Source: Phoronis australis (taxonomy: Eukaryota; Phoronida; Phoronidae). From it: a DNA stretch of 64,000 nucleotides. Of the stretch, positions 13,001-24,674 are shown piece by piece (within the stretch, counting starts at the first letter, position 1; each line of letters begins with the position of its first letter). The stretch covers positions 1,962,933-2,026,932 of the forward strand of contig NMRA01000001.1 of assembly GCA_002633005.1 (NCBI GenBank), given 5' to 3'. Below the pieces are notes generated by a model. It was not told the origin of the DNA. It was given only the letters and a program-made list of their open reading frames with translations, and searched no databases. The position numbers were made by a program, and so were the translations under genes.

Positions 13001-14660
13001 AGGACATTTCTGAGAAAGAACCCTATCGTGATTTAACAACTAGCAATGGCAGATATTTTCCTTACATTTTTGTGCATGTAATCCTTGCCCTGGTCAGCCA
13101 GAGATGACCCATACTGCATGGCCATGTTAGCCACCATTGGGTCAGTGAACAGTTGCTGACCAGGCACCATTGGAGTACTGCTGGCGCTTCCTGGTGTCTG
13201 CTGGTGAGGATCGTAGCCAACAAAACCTGAACAGATTGAGAATGGAGTGAACACATTTCATAACTCTTTCTGACAATCAGAAACAAGACAATGGCGACTG
13301 ATAACAAAGGACTGCAAACTCTCCAACAGAGGCTAATCGTCGCCTATTCAGTTGGGACTACTTGAAGATTACCAAAAGAATCTTCTTCACATCAGTCCCT
13401 TAGCTGTTCATTTGTATGCAGTAACACACAATATCCAAATTAAAAGTTGCCTGAACAGTGCGAGCAATTTTTCAAAACACAGTGTAGTGCGCAGCAATTT
13501 GAGTGAAAGAGCCAGCTGTGTACCCACAGTCAAGCGATTAAAATTAAGTGATTTTGTCAGAAAAAGAAAAAAAATCTTCAATGACGCTTTCAGCTGTACA
13601 TAGCACTTAGCATAGTTTAAAGTTCACGAGACATTTAAGTGCAGTCGTGACTTCAAGATGTCACTTAGACAAAGTAGAGACGGCCTATAGCTTGAAATAT
13701 CATCTCTGTGTAGTTTAATGGTATACTTTAGTGATCTGGAACGAAGCATTTTTTAAATTCATGCCAGAAATCTACTAATTATAAAGACCACACAATCCAG
13801 GGGCTTATACGCACGATTTTAAGGAATTAAGGTTTTTTTGGAATGATTTTCAGTTTGTAAATGCTGAACATATTTTTTGTTCAAGAGACAAAGATTGCTT
13901 TGGTGATTATTTTAAAATTATGTGTTATATTATTGGTTAATCAAAAAGAGTGTGTCCCAGCAGCTTTTAAGAGACAAAGTGACTATCAACAATCCTTCCA
14001 TCATAAAAAACAAATTTTGATTTAAACTATAACTGGTCTCAAATTGTTCCTAGGTCAAACTGAACCTGATTTCAAGGCTTCCGAAGTACTGACACTTCAA
14101 ATAATGTTAGGTTACCTTTCAGAGACATGAAGTTCATATAGGGACCAGACAGACCACTTTCTTTCGGTCTCATCTCGAGACCTTCATCGGGTGGAATGGT
14201 GGGTAACTGGAGCCACGCCTGTGTCTGTTACGTCACCATTGTCATGAGTCCCGTGTAACTCAACATTATTCATATTCAGTGACATGAACAGTCATTTTAC
14301 AACTGACATGTCATTATTACCCAAGAATGAGTTCTACTAGACAGAGTGTCACTTCATGAGTCCTGCATAATCTTGAGAAATAATGAACAGTCAGTACTTT
14401 GCAAGCCCAAAAATCGCATCCCACCCCAGACCAATTTCACAGTGGCAAGTGGTCATTTCCTGGATGGAGAACGGATTTATATCCAATTTAAAGGCACGAG
14501 CTAAAAGAGTATCCACGCTCGAAAAATTAAGTTCGAAGCCTATGTGACCAATGATACCTGATGGGGGTGGTCCATAACCGTGCTGTGGTGTGCTCGTGTC
14601 ATCAAATAGTTCAGTGTTGTGAGGTTGCTGTCGTCCCTTACCCCTGCTGCGGCCACGCAT
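7069..14660 (-). CDS. YIF1: YIF1-family Golgi/ER membrane trafficking protein, complete, 8 coding exons, 300 aa
   Basis: Coding exons on the minus strand, in order: 14660-14558, 13226-13066, 11656-11552, 11110-11032, 9653-9596, 8549-8394, 7718-7625 and 7215-7069 (stop TGA). All junctions are GT-AG and phases agree, giving 903 nt. YIF1A/B form a complex with YIPF5/Yip1-type proteins and act in ER-Golgi transport. Family signatures visible are LFDDTS near the N-terminus, QLFTDP and [15 protein letters not shown], then [22 protein letters not shown], the NAPDLYIP stretch, and a hydrophobic C-terminal half with about five membrane segments ending [10 protein letters not shown]. Human YIF1 proteins are about 290-315 aa, so the length fits. 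The first exon follows an acceptor (CTAACAG|CTGAC-ATG), so an upstream untranslated exon is likely. A vertebrate A/B assignment is not possible from the sequence. Confidence 0.95.
10165..10282 (-). repeat. Dispersed ~250-bp repeat, copy 2 (truncated), in YIF1 intron
   Basis: Shares 'agggcttg-aatgaccaatgac', 'aaaagaggaaaattttcc' and 'ccacaaataaataggcttg' with copy 1 (4783-5027). The distal half with the pyrimidine units is missing. Confidence 0.75.
11228..11470 (-). repeat. Modular CTAGTGGC repeat family, partial copy in YIF1 intron
   Basis: Read on the minus strand it starts with the family head (GTGCACCCACGTATTT). It continues with a CGTC/TCCGTCC-rich stretch, then 'GCTGTATCTCCAAAACTCCTTG' and 'GTGAAATTTT', matching the plus-strand copies at 19659 and 51716. 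It lies in the intron between exons 11656-11552 and 11110-11032, in the direction of YIF1 transcription. Confidence 0.75.
14116..14173 (-). CDS. Candidate alternative first exon of YIF1
   Basis: On the minus strand, an ATG at 14173 opens 19 codons plus one base, ending at a good donor (AAAG|GTAACC). It has the same phase as the accepted first coding exon, so it would splice in frame into 13226. The open frame continues upstream (…PPDEGLE before the ATG), so it could also be an internal exon, but no upstream acceptor gives a phase matching the known first exon. No homology was recognised. Treat it as a hypothesis. Confidence 0.25.
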
Positions 14661-14665
14661 GTCAG
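14558..14665 (-). CDS. YIF1: YIF1 first coding exon
   Basis: Begins after an AG acceptor at 14666-14667 with 5 nt of untranslated leader, then ATG at 14660. It encodes a basic Arg/Gly/Gln-rich start followed by ELFDDTS, the conserved N-terminal YIF1 motif, and GYGPPPS. It ends with one base of a Gly codon at donor CAG|GTATCA, matching exon 2, which begins GT-TTT. Because the exon is preceded by an acceptor, a longer N-terminus from an upstream coding exon cannot be excluded. Confidence 0.8.
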
Positions 14666-16369
14666 CTGTTAGAAACACAACGCAACACAGGTTTAACAAA
14701 ACATCAACTGTTTGCAACAACAGAGTTTTTTATCAAGCATCTGATGGTCAGGACAGTAAAGTCTTAACCTTATATTGTGGAATAAAACAGAAGACACGAA
14801 TAAAATGGAGTGGAAACCTAAGAAGCAAAACGCTTGAACCTGATGTCCTTACTAGTAGTTTGAATATGCTGAATGCAACCCAACAATTCTAATTTTGGCC
14901 ACAACGACAGATCAGGAATAAATAGATAGCTACTGTATATATATTCACAAAAGTTTTGGTGTTTTAAACTACGAAGTGCATAGTTGTCAATGTCATGCCA
15001 AACATCTAGAAAACAAGTCTATGTGAGTACGTGTTAGATATTCACTAAATACGTGTCACTTCAATAGATAACATTCACGAAACCCGCTAAACAGTGAATA
15101 GTTTGCAAATAGGACTTCAGAACATAAAAAGGGAGTTGGGACAGTCAGCTAATACCAGTGAATATAAATGCAGTCACTAGTTACTTGGCTTGAAGTACAA
15201 ACCCCACAAAAACAATCAGAGGCAAAATTCAATTCCGCCATCCTGATGGGTCATTTCAAATTGTCCGATTGTGAATTCTGCTCGCATGCCCAGCCATCTT
15301 AACAGAGAAATCTCAGTCATTTTGCCCGATTATTGTTGTCATGTACTGTTACATGCACACGGCTTGTAAATAAACAAATGATTACAATCCGCAACTTAAA
15401 GGGTATCATAAGTACTGTAACACAATCAACTCATCTAAGGAATTAAATATTTTAACAAACAAACAAATAACACATTCAATATTCTAAATGTTGATTTCAT
15501 GCATGCAATCAAAATAAATGATGCCAGTATCTGACGACTACCATAACAAAAGTTAAATGATAAAAAACAACTAACACCAGATTAAAGAACTTCCAGATAC
15601 ATCGTATTCAACACTGTCCCATGTGGATCAGAACACCATCTGGTATTAAATTGAGTCATTTGAAATTTTTCCCTGCAAAACCTATGAGGCGGAAGCAACC
15701 GTCAGTCCCAGAACTGTTCTACCAGAATCAGCAGTAACTCACAAGATAGTCCTCGGCTATCTTTTCTGTATTTTCCTAAGCCTGGAGGTCATGAGTTCGA
15801 CAAGGAAAAGTCCTTTGAAAGACAAACACATTTCGTCAAATTTTATGCTTTTATTCTGTGTGACCAGTTTATTTTCCAAAAGAATCGGACTTTTGTAACA
15901 ATTTCGAGAACCGATGTCTACTTGGTTTCCAAAGTCTAAGACAAGCATGATTGGGTCACGTGAAACTGAACGACATAGTTTTCCACATGTGACACGTAAT
16001 ACTGGCGTTACAATTTGTCAACAATGGTTTAGTAAATAACTAAGAAACTGTTGACACTTTGTAATTTTTGACGCTTGCGAACACAAATTTCAGGAATAAA
16101 AAAATATCAATAGTCATTTCCCCTAGCACAAGCAGTGAAAAATGGCCAGTTGGCGATTTGGGCAACTGAACAAAGGACTGCTTGAAAAAAAAGTTATGAA
16201 AGTATTTGTTCCAGTTGGAAGGAATTAAAAACTTCTACAATGTCCTGAGGTGTCCTCTATGCGCAAAAGGTATTTATAGAAACGTGACTTTGATGATTTA
16301 ATCAGTGTCAGGCATAATTTGCCGAAAAGCTTCTGGCGTATGAAAACCCTAAGGGAGCACCACCGAAGT
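14666..16369. other. YIF1-PARP1 intergenic region, YIF1 side
   Basis: Holds the presumed YIF1 promoter or untranslated first exon. No further coding exon could be supported. Confidence 0.5.
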
Positions 16370-16441
16370 GAAGCGAACGTAAGTTCTCAAATTATTGCCG
16401 TCAGTAGAGACGGCATTAATTTGAGAACTTACGTTAGCTTC
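16370..16441. repeat. Long hairpin: 33-bp arms, 6-nt loop
   Basis: Left arm 16370-16402 and right arm 16409-16441 are reverse complements with two mismatches; the loop is AGTAGA. The arm includes GTAAGTTCTCAAATTA. The stem is long enough to form a very stable RNA or cruciform structure. Several inverted CCAAACTGA/TCAGTTTGG motifs follow at 16450-16530. Confidence 0.9.
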
Positions 16442-18256
16442 AATTTGGCGCAGTCATCAGTTTGGCTCACCACCCCATGCCAAACTGAAGTGTGCCAAAT
16501 CAGTTAGGCACAGGCTTCAGTTTGGGCTGCAACAGTACTGTCAACAGTGGTCTAGCTGGCTGGCCTGTAATCTTTAGTAAAGAGCCATGGGCAAGGGTAG
16601 TCGATAATCCAGCCCTTAAATAAGGTTGGAAGTCCACACAGTGAAAGAGTAGAATCAAGTGCCTTACACATCACATTCGAATTGACAGTTTCTTTTTTTG
16701 CCAATTCTTCAATCTACAGTTCTTCTTCCACGAGTTTGTGCACATGTCACAACAAATTATCAGAACTGGTTTCGTTTCGTTACAAGTTTTTAGAATTTTA
16801 ACACCCGTTATTCAGTGGATGGAACTAGTTCTCAAAATTAGGGACCGCTATATAATCTAACCACTTCTCAAGCAAATGACGTTTATTAGATTGTTTTGCT
16901 GCAACGGGCAAGATGAGTATTGGAAGTCGGCACCCCCGCTGTTCGTTAGCTTTGCATGTTAATGTAAGCTTCATGACGAGGTGATGAGCAGAACTACCCA
17001 GGCTGTGCGAAATTTCGGGGTCTAACGAAGCTCATCACACAGGGGTACCTAGCTGTATTTTGACGATAATTTTCATAGAGCTAGCTGGCTGGCCAGTAGC
17101 AGTACAGTAGTGGGCCTCTGCCCTGTTTAAGAGCTGAGTAATGGGTATGGGAAAGGGGCACGTAGATTACAGGACTTGAAGCAGTGTATCAGAAAAGCTC
17201 CCGAACAGCTGAGTGTCAACAATGGGCACTGATGGAGACGTTGACGACGGCGGCCACGAACGGAGATCAGCCGTCAGTGACTGTCAGTGTCACTGACACT
17301 GTCACTGGTCACCTCAGCTCAGGCGTCGGCAATACAACTTACAAGTTACAGTGTTTGTCTGCAATGAATTTAGAATTGAAAATGCTTCGTGCATGCAAAT
17401 CAACATCTAGAAATCGACTGTGACATACGCTTACGATTACGAAACCCAGACGGTGTATCCATGCCACGTAAGGATATCTCAGCGGCTGAGCGTAAATATG
17501 AACCTGGAAACTTTTTTCGACGTGTAGACGGAAGTGAGGGCTAACAGACAGACATGAGGAGCCGATCCTAAACTGCTAAATCAAAACAAATGTTTTGTGT
17601 CACAATTTTGCCAATAATTTTGAAATATAAGCTATCTTATTTTCAAAAAAGCTATTTAATACCAAAATATGATTCTTTGTTAAAATATATATTGCTTTTA
17701 AACACGCCTAATTGTTTATTTAATGCAGATAGATTTTTCCTCTAATCAACTTCGCTCCTTGTCTTATACGCACCTCTTGCCGGGCATGTGCGTGAACTTG
17801 GAATCTTGCTTAATCTCAAGATCGCGTATGTGTGAACTTGGAATTGAATATTCTTTGAGGAGAGCAGGCAATATTTTTGTTCATTTTAAAGAAGTTTTGT
17901 AATAATAGACCTCGAAATCACCCATTTTCTTCTTTTTCCTAACTTATGTCACCGAATCGGAGAAATATGTGGATGTCACTCTAAGATCTGGTTCCTAGGT
18001 TAAATCACTCGTTTGGAGAATAAGATTACCAATAATTTTCAAAAAAATTGGTTAAAATCTATCTTCTTTTATTAAAATGTAATGCTGTGCAGCGCAGTGT
18101 TATTTTTTATCAATGTAAACGTGATTATTTGAATGAACTAGTCCAGTTTCCTCGTGTATGCCAAGCTCACGCATACGCGATCTTGAGGCTAAGCAGGATT
18201 CTAAGTTCACGCACAGCGGCATGTTCATCTGTTAGCGGTAAATTTACGGCTCAGAA
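16442..18256. other. PARP1: Intergenic region upstream of PARP1
   Basis: Contains a GAGAACC-family foldback fragment near 16797-16853, a GTCACTG-rich imperfect palindrome at 17275-17315, and the inverted repeat described at 17788-18214. The presumed promoter and 5' UTR of PARP1 lie here. No TATA box could be assigned. Confidence 0.5.
17788..18214. repeat. Foldback element with 54-bp terminal inverted repeats ending just before PARP1
   Basis: Left arm 17788-17841 and right arm 18161-18214 are both 54 nt and match as reverse complements at 48 positions by hand count. The shared core is CTCAAGATCGCGTATG. The 319-bp interior is AT-rich and non-coding. It looks like a MITE or foldback transposon. 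Its right end is about 40 bp upstream of the PARP1 ATG, so it may overlap the promoter or 5' UTR. Confidence 0.85.
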
Positions 18257-21200
18257 ATGGCAGATCATCATGACCTCCCATTCAAAGCTGAATATGCAAA
18301 AAGTGGACGTGCATCTTGCAAGGCTTGTAAAGAACTCATTGGAAAAGATGCACTGCGACTTGCGATTATGGTTCAGGTATAACTGTGCGCTAATATCGCA
18401 AGGAATGAGGTGATTGATCGCTTTCTTACTTCGCATTTCTTAGAAGAGAAGTTTCGTCGGCTCCGAACCGACCAGGAACGAAATATCACAATGGGACAGT
18501 CGAGTTTTAACGAAGTACTTACTAAAAGTGGTCGGATATAGTGGCTGCTGAGAGGAGGCAGTGTGGCCTGGTTGATAAGTGCCCACTTTGTTTACTCGAG
18601 GTCGTGGGTTCAAGTCCCACCAGGTCACATTGCTAAACCCAGGTTTCTAGCTCCTCAGCAGGACCTCAGCTCGGTTTTAACCATATATCAATAAAGCATA
18701 AAAATATTTCCAGGTGATCAGTGCAATGGGCCCACATGCGAGGACTGCGCACGTCTGATACAGCATGTATCAGACCGCCTGCAATTATTTTTTTTTTTAT
18801 AGTGGCTCCTGATTTAGAGAACTGTGGTTTCTTCGACTGAATAGCGGGCCCGTTGTTTGTTCAAAAATCCTTTTTCTGAGTCATTCATGTCATAGAGCAG
18901 ACACCTCACATGTCATGTTATACTGGGCACTGACTGGTCGGATAAAGTGGTCCCTGATTTTGAGAACCAGTTTCATCCACTGAATAATGGGCCCATTATT
19001 CAGTGATCGCCTGGTTCTCAAAATCAGGGACCACTATATCCGTCCAGTGCCCAAATACTGCACACTTCCTGAATAACTGAAACCATGTTAATGTGGCAGT
19101 AGTTTATGTCACGCATTTTTCTGCGACTGCAACGTATTCACTAGTTACATTTGTTGACATCGAAACCAATAAACACCATAGATACCTCCAGACTTTCCTA
19201 ATTCAATCAGCAACATTCACGACAAAGCGTAGGGGCCGAGATCCATATGCGTCACATTATCGCCAGGATGTTCTCATCAACTAAATCCAGCAACATTACA
19301 CCTACAATACTCCAGGATCACGTTGAATGGGTACAAGAAAGAAGGTCAACATTTCAAGGGGCCTTCGAACTTCTTTCCGTTCCTCCAAAATCGTCAATTA
19401 CAAACACAGAAGCACGGGTGTGTGATTGGAGTAATTAAGTGGTGATAACAAAATGAGCCAAATTTCTGATCATCAGCAACTATGTGTTTGAGATCTCATC
19501 ATGCCAGGTTTTGCAGTGACAGTACTAATTCTAAACTCGACGTTTGGAATTAGTAGCCAGCACATCGTAATAGCAGTGGTTTGTGACTGGTTTCAGTACT
19601 CAACGCTTAGCTTAATGCCACCTTGCCAAGTGATAAATATAGATATCAAAACCTTTTTATGCGTCCACATATTTATATGTGGACGCATTATGCCGTCATC
19701 TCCATCCGTCTGGCGTCCAACGTCCGTTCGTCTGGCGTCCGTTGGTCTGGCGTCCGTCTGTCTGGCGTCCGTCTGTCTGGCGTCCGTCCATCCAGCGTCT
19801 GTCCGGCGTCCGCTACTCTATCTCAAAAACGTCTTGATGTATGTTCATGAAATTTTGCACATGTGTTCCTTTTGTGAATGAGACGGCATGAGCGAACTTT
19901 CGGATGGATCCAACTACCGGTGTGCCCCCTAGTGGCAATTTTAGTTTTTTACGTTTATCTCTGTATCTTCAAAAGTCCTGAATGGATTTTCATAAAATTT
20001 GGTATATAGGCACCTATTAGCGAGATAATGCTATTTTCTGGTTTTCAAATGGATTCGACGTAGTTTGCGCCACCTAGTGGCCATTTTTACTGTTTTTGAT
20101 TCGGTTTTTGCGTCCACGCCTCTATCAACCAAACCGCTCAAAGGACGATTGTGAAAATTGTCATGTATGCTCTTACTATGAAGTGGACAGCTAACGATGA
20201 TTTTCCGACGACTTCGACTACTGTGGCGCCTCCTAGTGGCATTTTTTGTTTTCAAAGCCTATGGCTGTATCTCCTAAACCATTCTCAGAATCTTTACTAA
20301 ATTTAATAAGTGTATTTATATGATGTTAACAATGAAGGATGACGACTTTTGGACGGATTTGACCACTGGTGCGCCACCTAGTGGCAATTTTATTCTTTTT
20401 ACGTTTACCTCTGTTTGTTCAAAGGTCCTCAACATATTTTCATAAAATTTGGTATACAGGCTTTTGTTAATGAGTTGACGCTATCTCTCCATTTTCAGAT
20501 GGATTCGACCTAGTTTGCGCCACCTAGTGGCCATTTTTACTGTTTTCAAGTCTGTTTTGTGGCGTCCACTCATCTATCAACCAAACCGCTTTTAGGATAA
20601 ATGTGAAAATTGGCATGTATGTTTTTACTATGAAGTGGACGGCTGACGGTGATTTTCCGACGAGTTCGATTACTGTGGCACCTCCTAGTGGCAGTTTTTT
20701 TTTGCACTCATGGCTGTATCTTCTAAACCATTTGCAGGATCTTTACTTAATTTAGCAAGTGTATTTATGTGATGCTGACAACTGACGATGATGACTTTTG
20801 GACAGATTTGACTACTGGTGTGCCCCCTGGTGGCAATTTTAGTTTTTTACGTTTACCAGTCTGTATCTTCAAAGCTATTCAACAGATTTTCATAAAATTT
20901 TGAATATAGGCATCTATTGGTGAGATGACGCTATCATCGTGTTTTTGGATGGAATCGAGGTATTTTGTTTCACCTAGTGGCCATTTTTGGTGTTTTCAAA
21001 TCTTGTTTTTGGTGTCCACCCCTCTATCAACCAATTGACATTCTGGAGATGGTTTTGAACATTGTCGCATATGTTTTCAGTGTGAAGAGGACGTTTGATG
21101 ATGGCGACTGACTGCTGTGGTGCCTCCTAGTGGTAGTTTTGTTTTGTTTTGCGCCCATATCTGTATCTTCAAAACCCACTACAAGATTAAATTTAGTAAG

Positions 21201-24200
21201 TGGATAACAAACGACTTTCAGATGGATCGAACTGTCGCTGTGCCCTCATGTGGCAATTTGGTTTTTTTCTGTTTTCCTTTGTTTCTCTGAAGTTCCTGGA
21301 CTGATTTTTATGAAATATGGCATGTGCCTGTTTTTGGATGGATTGTACGTTGTTGCGCCATCTAATGGCCATTTTTATGATACAAATAAATAACCCTAAA
21401 AGCACACCATTTGCGATGCATTTGTGGGCGCATTTCAAAGCTCCACATTGCTCTTGTTCAATTAAAAGATTGTACGAAAAAATATTAGCCTGCCAGCTAG
21501 CTGTATGAACTATGAAGACTAACGTCAAAATACAACGAGGAATGTCTGTGCATTAACTTCACCTAGACCTCGAAATTTTACACCAGCTAGGTACTTATAC
21601 TTGTCACTTTTCTGTGAAGTTTATAATTAAGCTAATGACCAATGAGAGTACCCAAGCAAAATCTTGAAGCCAACCAATACTGGCCTTGCCTGTTAGACTG
21701 GTTTAAGTGAAAAACAATGTTAATAAACGTCATTTTCTTGCTTCATTCTCATTCTATTGTAACAAAGAAAAGGCTGTCGTTGACTTGAAAATGACAAACT
21801 TTCTTTAAACAGACGATGTTCCTCTGCTCCCAGTTAATTAATCACCACGGTGAAGTCGTCTCGCCATGGTTTGGCCTTTAACTTGAACCCGTTCCAACGT
21901 TAGGCCACTGAAGTTGATCAGGTTCCGTTTGGACGAGGGCTCTGCCATTGCTTGCTCCTCTGCAACCGCTGCGGCTGCTACTGATTTCATCATAGACTTC
22001 TGTGAATTAGTTTAAATCCCCAGCATCCTTGACATCCTCCACATGTACTGGATGCCACAAAACCTCTAGCTCCTATCTCAAGTGGTACACAGCGCTTCCA
22101 CCCATTTCTCAAACACTCATGGTCCAGCTCACTGTGCTTCAAAGCTTTCCTTATCTGGCCGTCCCATATCATGGTTTCCATGGCACAGTTTTTTTAATGT
22201 TAATTACGAAATCTTCAATACCATGAATATACATTGCCCAGAAAGCGCCAACAGGCATTATATCATGGCACAGTTAACAGGGCTTGGAATTTTTATGGAC
22301 CCACATATTTATATGTTGGTGCATATTGCCGTCATCTCTGTCTGGGCGTCCAGCATCCGTGGCTGTATCTCCTAAACCCCTTGCAGGATCTTATTGAAAT
22401 TTTGCAGGTGTGTTCCTATGGGGTTGATGGCAGAGGGCGACGAGTTTTGGACTGACCCGAATACCGATGTGCCCCCTAGTGGCAATTTTAATTTTTCGCG
22501 TTTGCCTCTGTATCCTCAAAGGTCCTCAACCGATTTTCATGAAATTTGGCACATAGGCATCTATTAATGAGGTGACGCTATTCTGACATTTTCGGATGGA
22601 TTCAAGGTACTTTGTGCCATCTAGTAGCTATTTTTAGTGTTTTCGAGTCCGTTTTTTGGCGTCCGCCCCTCTGTCAACCAAACCGCTCTAAGGATGATTG
22701 CGAAAATTAGCATTTATGTTCTTACCATGATAAGGACAGTTGACGATTTTCCGATATCTTCGACTACTGTGGCGCCTCCTAGTGACAGTTTTGTTTGTTT
22801 TTGCGCCCATAGCTGTATCTCCTAAGGCTCTTCAGGATCTTTATTAAATGCAGCAAATGTGTTTATAAGAAGTTGATCACGAGCGACAACGAGTTTCGGA
22901 CGTACCCGAATACCGCTGTGCCCCCTAGTGGCAATTTTAGTTTTTTACGTCTGCCTCTGTATCTTCAAAGGTCCTCAACCGATTTTCATGAAAATTGGCA
23001 CATAGGCATCTATTAGTCAGATGACACTATCCGGATGGATTTGACGTAGTTTGTGCCACCTAGTGGCCATTTTTACTGTTTTCAAGTCTGTTTTTTGGTG
23101 TCTATCCCTCTATCAACCAAACCGCTCTAAGGATGATTGTGAAGATTGGCATCTATGTTGTTACTACGATGAGGACAGCTGACGATTCAACTACTCTGGC
23201 GCCTCTTATTGGCAGTTTTGTTTTTTTGCGCTCATGGCTGTATTTCCTATACCTTTTGCAGGATCTGTACTAAATTTAGTAAGTATATTTATATGATGAT
23301 GACAATGATTGACCACAACTTTCGGTCTAAACTGACTACCAGTGTGCCCCCTAGTGGTAATTTTTGTTTTTTAGGTTTAGCTCTGTATCTTCAAAGGTCC
23401 TTAACAGATTTTCAGAAAATTTCTAATATAGGCAGCTATTGGTGAGGTGATTCTATTAAAGGAGCAATGCAATGACATGTTCCGTTTTCGGATGGATTGT
23501 ACGTTTTTTCTCCAACTAGTGGCCATTTTTATGATTCAAATAAACAACCGTAAAAGCTGTCCATTTGCGATGCATTCGTGGGCACATTTCAACGCTCCGT
23601 GTTGCTCTTATCCTCTTTGAAGAGGATTCTCTCTTTTTGGTTTCGGTTTCCTCTTATTTGATTTCCAGTTTTCTTTTTTCGTCTCAATTTTATTTTGACT
23701 TTATTCATGCAAAAACGTTTGTTTCAGTTAAATTTACCACACAAAACTTTTACCACACAAAAATTATTTCTATCTCAAAAACAAGTCTATTTGTGGTAGA
23801 ATACATCACCTGGAAAATTTTCCTTTTTTGTCATTGGTTATTTATTCCAAACCCTGAGTTAATGCCATCAAGACTGTCATCCTCGCAACATAACTTTTCG
23901 CATTTGGCTAAATGCAGCCGTTTAGTAAGGTCCTACTAGTACTGCAGAACTTAACAGATCCTTTTTGTGCAGCACCCCTTGTTGGTCATTCGCTTTTGTT
24001 TGTGGCTCACTATTAAGAAAATTTGTTTGAACTAGAAACAAGGCATAGAAAATATTGAAAACAGAGAGGTTACTACATGAAAATCATCTATTGGTCATCT
24101 TGTCAGGTAAATAACCCATTTTGTTGACATTTCTTGATTGCCATGTAATTTCAAGTTTGTTTTTTTTTTCAGTCTCCTATGTTTGACGGCAAGGTAAGTA

Positions 24201-24674
24201 GACACGCGAGTCTGCTACATTTAGTCAGTTAATTATATTCTAAATCTGGTGTGGTATTGGCTCATATGAATTGTACAGGTTTGCACGCCAACTTGAATAG
24301 ACATTTGAGAACTTTTTTGTTACCTGCTGAATAATGTGTTGCTGTAAGAAAGAATTGCTTTTTACACCACTTGCATTGGAATCTGCGAATCATTGTTAAT
24401 TCCAGTCCGTAAAAAAGTAATTTTAGAAAACATCACAAATTGTCCTAGTTTTGGTGTCTGAAGACAATAGCCTCAACTTAGTGGTCTTTTCAACTTCACA
24501 AGCTTTGTAAGAGTTCATGTGTATGCATTAGATTTCATTCACAGATTCCAAACTGGTTCCACTTCAAGTGTTTCTGGCGACGGGCTAAGCCAACAGTACA
24601 TACAGACATTCATGGATTTGACAGCTTGCGATGGGAAGATCAGACAAAGATCAAAGAGAACATTGCTGGCGGTG
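18257..24674 (+). CDS. PARP1: PARP1 exons 1-3: zinc finger 1
   Basis: The start ATG (context CAGAAATGG) opens a 40-codon exon ending at MVQ. A 21-nt exon (SPMFDGK) follows, then a 130-nt exon containing [10 protein letters not shown]. Ligands C21, C24, H53 and C56 have exactly the spacing and numbering of human zinc finger 1, which binds DNA breaks. The peptide [11 protein letters not shown] is a family hallmark. Intron 1 is 5.8 kb and full of repeats. Confidence 0.97.

Noticed and set aside
18563-18628. Functional tRNA gene
   Set aside because: Only 66 nt, with no proper D or anticodon stem; better read as a tRNA-derived repeat.
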